Shown here: positions 5,440 through 7,465 of the stretch, piece by piece
Layout: every line of letters begins with the position of its first letter
Position numbering within the stretch: position 1 is the first letter of the stretch
From: Rickettsiaceae bacterium
Lineage (GTDB): Bacteria; Pseudomonadota; Alphaproteobacteria; Rickettsiales; Rickettsiaceae
DNA length: 7,465 nt
Assembly: GCA_028372485.1 (NCBI GenBank)
Contig: JAOMYS010000051.1
Location: 1 to 7,465, forward strand
Direction: 5' to 3'
Program-made: the position numbers and the translations under genes
The notes under the pieces: model-generated
Database searches by the model: none
The model's input: the letters and a program-made list of their open reading frames with translations, nothing else
Told to the model about the DNA's origin: nothing

Positions 5440-7302
5440 TTACAATGCATGGTATAGATTATTCAATCTCTTTGAAAATGCACCAGCATCCATCACCGGC
5501 TCTCCTTCAATAATACAAGCCTGATCATATAATAAATGCACTAGATCTTTATTTTCCGCCTCCTTCTCTTTCATGCCAATTTCACTAGTGATTTTGCTGA
5601 TAATTTTATGATCAAGATTAATCTCAAGGATTTTTGCAGTTGCTCTTGCTAGTTGCTTCTGCTCTATTAAATATCTTTCCATACGAATATCCATTGCACC
5701 ATCACTAACTGTCAGGCATGCAGGGCTTGATGTAAGTTTCTTAGATATCTTTACATCTTTTACCAAATCACCCAAAGATTCTTTAAAATATTTCACAACT
5801 TCATCGTGCTTGGAATCTTCTTTTTTGTCCTTAGATTCATCTGCTTTATTATCACTTTCTTTGCCATCAAGGTTAATATCAGATCTAGTAACTGATTTGA
5901 TATTAACCTCTTTGTAATTACCGTTCACGTTAACCCAGAAATCATCGACAGTATCTGTAAAGAGCAGTACATCAATCCCCTTGCTTAAGAAACCTTCAAT
6001 TTGAGGATTATCACGTAACTTCTCGGGGTTATCCCCACTTAAATAGTAAATGGTCTTTTGGTCATCCTTAGAATTTGCAATATATTCATCAAGACTAATC
6101 ATTCTATCATGCAAAGCGCTCCTAAATACGCAAACTTCTAGAAGCTTCTCATGATCGCTAGTTACCTCACACAAACCTTCCTTCAAAGCACCACCAAAAT
6201 TATTCCAGAACTGTAGATATTCTTCTGGTTTATTTTCTTTCTTCTTCTTAAGCTCCGATAGAACTCTTTTTGTAATAGATTTTTTGATCTTCTCTAAAGT
6301 AGGATTATTCTGCAACGTTTGACGGCTGATATTTAGAGGCAAATCTTCGGAATCAATCACACCTCTTAAAAACCTTAAATATTGAGGAATGATATCCACA
6401 TTCTCATCAGCGATAAATACCCTCTTTATATATAGCTTAACACGGCATTTTCTATCTGGATGAAATAAATCGAACGTTTTAGTAGATGGAATAAAGAGCA
6501 GATTAGTAAATTCAACTACCCCCTCATTCTTATTATGCATAGTAATCCATGGATCATCCACAGCATGAGCAACATTCTTATAAAACTCCTTATATTGATC
6601 ATTACTAACTTCGGATTTTGACCTACGCCACAATGCAGAAGAAGAATTAACTTGCTCCTCTTCACCTTTTTCATCAACAAAAAAGATTGGTATTGCCACA
6701 TGGTCTGAATAATTTTTAACTATGTGCTTTAAACGAAATGGATCAACATAAGTTTCTTCCTCAGGTTTTATATGTAGTACTATTTCAGTACCTCTGGTAA
6801 ATTCCCTGTCAGTATCAGAAATTATATACTCGCCCTTACCATCTGAGTGCCATGTATGAACCTTATCTTCTCCTGCTTTTTTCGATGTTACAGTAACTTG
6901 ATCAGCAATCATGAATGAAGAGTAAAAACCCACGCCAAACTGCCCAATCAGCTGGCTGTCTTTTTTCTTATCACCAGATAATTTATCAAGAAAATTTTGC
7001 GTGCCTGACTTTGCTATAGTTCCAAGATTCTCGTTCAAGTCATCACGACTCATCCCGATCCCATTGTCACGAACCGTAATCGTTTTTGCCTCTTTATCAA
7101 CTTTGATAGTAATCTTAAAATCAGCATCATCTTTGACTAAATCACTATCTGTTTGGCTCAAATATCGCAGTTTATCGCACGCATCAGAGCTGTTAGAAAT
7201 CAATTCACGCATAAATATCTCTTTATCTGTATATAAAGAGTGAATCATTAAATGTAGAACCTTGCCAACTTCGGCATCAAATTTTTTCTTTTCTTGAGTC
7301 AT
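5440..7302 (-). CDS. htpG: Molecular chaperone HtpG (bacterial Hsp90)
   Basis: 620 residues, essentially full family length (E. coli 624). It is a cytosolic homodimeric ATP-driven chaperone acting late in client folding with the DnaK system. Seen: N-terminal GHKL ATPase domain (about 1-215) with catalytic Glu33 in RELISN (32-37), nucleotide-binding N37 and D79-N-G-I-G-M84, lid region GTIAKSGT (94-101) and GQFGVGFYSSF (120-130); middle domain (about 230-480) with DLPLNISRQTLQ (320-331), whose Arg327 should contact the ATP gamma-phosphate; a short Lys/Asp/Glu/Ser-rich linker (479-501); and a C-terminal dimerisation domain ending KRLNNLYHAL. The ATG has only a weak purine-rich ribosome site (AAGAAAATAG). 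It is the first gene of the window in transcription order, with at least 163 bp of non-coding DNA upstream, so a dedicated and possibly heat-responsive promoter is expected. Confidence 0.98.
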   Translation of the reverse strand: MTQEKKKFDAEVGKVLHLMIHSLYTDKEIFMRELISNSSDACDKLRYLSQTDSDLVKDDADFKITIKVDKEAKTITVRDNGIGMSRDDLNENLGTIAKSGTQNFLDKLSGDKKKDSQLIGQFGVGFYSSFMIADQVTVTSKKAGEDKVHTWHSDGKGEYIISDTDREFTRGTEIVLHIKPEEETYVDPFRLKHIVKNYSDHVAIPIFFVDEKGEEEQVNSSSALWRRSKSEVSNDQYKEFYKNVAHAVDDPWITMHNKNEGVVEFTNLLFIPSTKTFDLFHPDRKCRVKLYIKRVFIADENVDIIPQYLRFLRGVIDSEDLPLNISRQTLQNNPTLEKIKKSITKRVLSELKKKKENKPEEYLQFWNNFGGALKEGLCEVTSDHEKLLEVCVFRSALHDRMISLDEYIANSKDDQKTIYYLSGDNPEKLRDNPQIEGFLSKGIDVLLFTDTVDDFWVNVNGNYKEVNIKSVTRSDINLDGKESDNKADESKDKKEDSKHDEVVKYFKESLGDLVKDVKISKKLTSSPACLTVSDGAMDIRMERYLIEQKQLARATAKILEINLDHKIISKITSEIGMKEKEAENKDLVHLLYDQACIIEGEPVMDAGAFSKRLNNLYHAL

Positions 7303-7366
7303 ATAATAAATCTATTTTCTTATTTTTCTAAGCTACAGAACATATAGTTACTCAAAAACTATTTTT

Positions 7367-7393
7367 AAATAGGTGCTTTAAAATTAATTGAAG
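7367..7393 (-). promoter_or_regulatory. Possible RpoH (sigma-32)-like promoter of htpG
   Basis: On the minus strand, CTTCAAT (7387-7393) and CCTATTT (7367-7373) are 13 bp apart, resembling the heat-shock consensus CTTGAAA and the alphaproteobacterial CCTATNT-like -10. The start point would fall near 7360, leaving a leader of about 58 nt. The -35 departs from consensus at the normally strong G. A 14-bp near-palindrome (7359-7372, arms CTATTT/AAATAG) overlaps the -10. A weak sigma-70 alternative is TTTAAA with TATATG 17 bp downstream. The remainder of 7303-7465 holds no ORF or RNA gene that I can recognise. Confidence 0.33.
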
Positions 7394-7465
7394 AAATTTT
7401 GTGAATGATTGGTACGCTGGGTGTACATTAATTAACCCCCAAGAAAATTAAGAAATATTTAATAA

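Noticed and set aside
5875..5940. Lys/Asp/Glu-rich HtpG linker region considered as a possible insertion
   Set aside because: The overall length (620) matches the family and HtpG proteins vary at this junction, so there is no sign of an insertion.
6516..6701. Minus-strand open frame of 61 codons in another frame of htpG
   Set aside because: Contained within the conserved middle domain of HtpG, with no independent signals.
7001..7243. Plus-strand open frame of 80 codons
   Set aside because: Antisense to the conserved ATPase domain of HtpG; no homology recognised.
7303..7465. Non-coding right edge examined for a tRNA, small RNA or the end of an upstream gene
   Set aside because: No cloverleaf-like pairing and no open frame of useful length on either strand; only the promoter-like motifs and a TTAATTAA palindrome are visible.
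1..7465. CRISPR array, transposon ends, prophage or defence genes
   Set aside because: No regularly spaced repeats, no transposase or integrase frames, and every long open frame is explained by a recognised housekeeping or enzyme family.

Overview
This is a strongly AT-rich bacterial window in which all seven recognisable protein genes lie on the minus strand. The gene set points to an alphaproteobacterium of the order Rickettsiales, probably near Rickettsiaceae. The evidence is a membrane-anchored CycM-type cytochrome c whose N-terminus closely resembles my recollection of the Rickettsia protein, a PurC-like protein with the aberrant substrate loop I recall from Rickettsia PurC, low GC, and generally weak Shine-Dalgarno sequences. 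This placement comes from recalled family sequences, not a database search.

Layout from the right edge, in the direction of transcription: about 160 bp of non-coding leader with a possible heat-shock-type promoter; htpG (Hsp90 chaperone); a 103-bp gap with the best-looking sigma-70 promoter of the window; an exported class C beta-lactamase-fold serine hydrolase; a 145-bp gap with two adjacent hairpins, plausibly a terminator or a degraded intergenic repeat; then tsaD, cycM and hemC in tandem; a 106-bp gap with a lone TATAAT box; then exoD and, 4 nt later, a purC-like gene that runs off the left edge.

Functionally, tsaD (tRNA t6A37 modification), cycM (respiratory cytochrome c) and hemC (third committed step of tetrapyrrole synthesis) look like one transcription unit pairing a haem-pathway enzyme with a haem protein. 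exoD encodes a polytopic membrane protein of unclear biochemistry and seems translationally coupled to the purC-like gene. htpG and the serine hydrolase look like separate units.

I see no rRNA, tRNA, CRISPR array, transposase, integrase, prophage gene or toxin-antitoxin pair, and no evidence of a new multi-gene system. The most noteworthy item is the PurC-like protein: it keeps the fold and nucleotide-side motifs but has lost residues normally used to hold the CAIR substrate. Next are the serine hydrolase, which could be a lineage-specific cell-wall or periplasmic enzyme, and the hairpin-rich spacer downstream of it.
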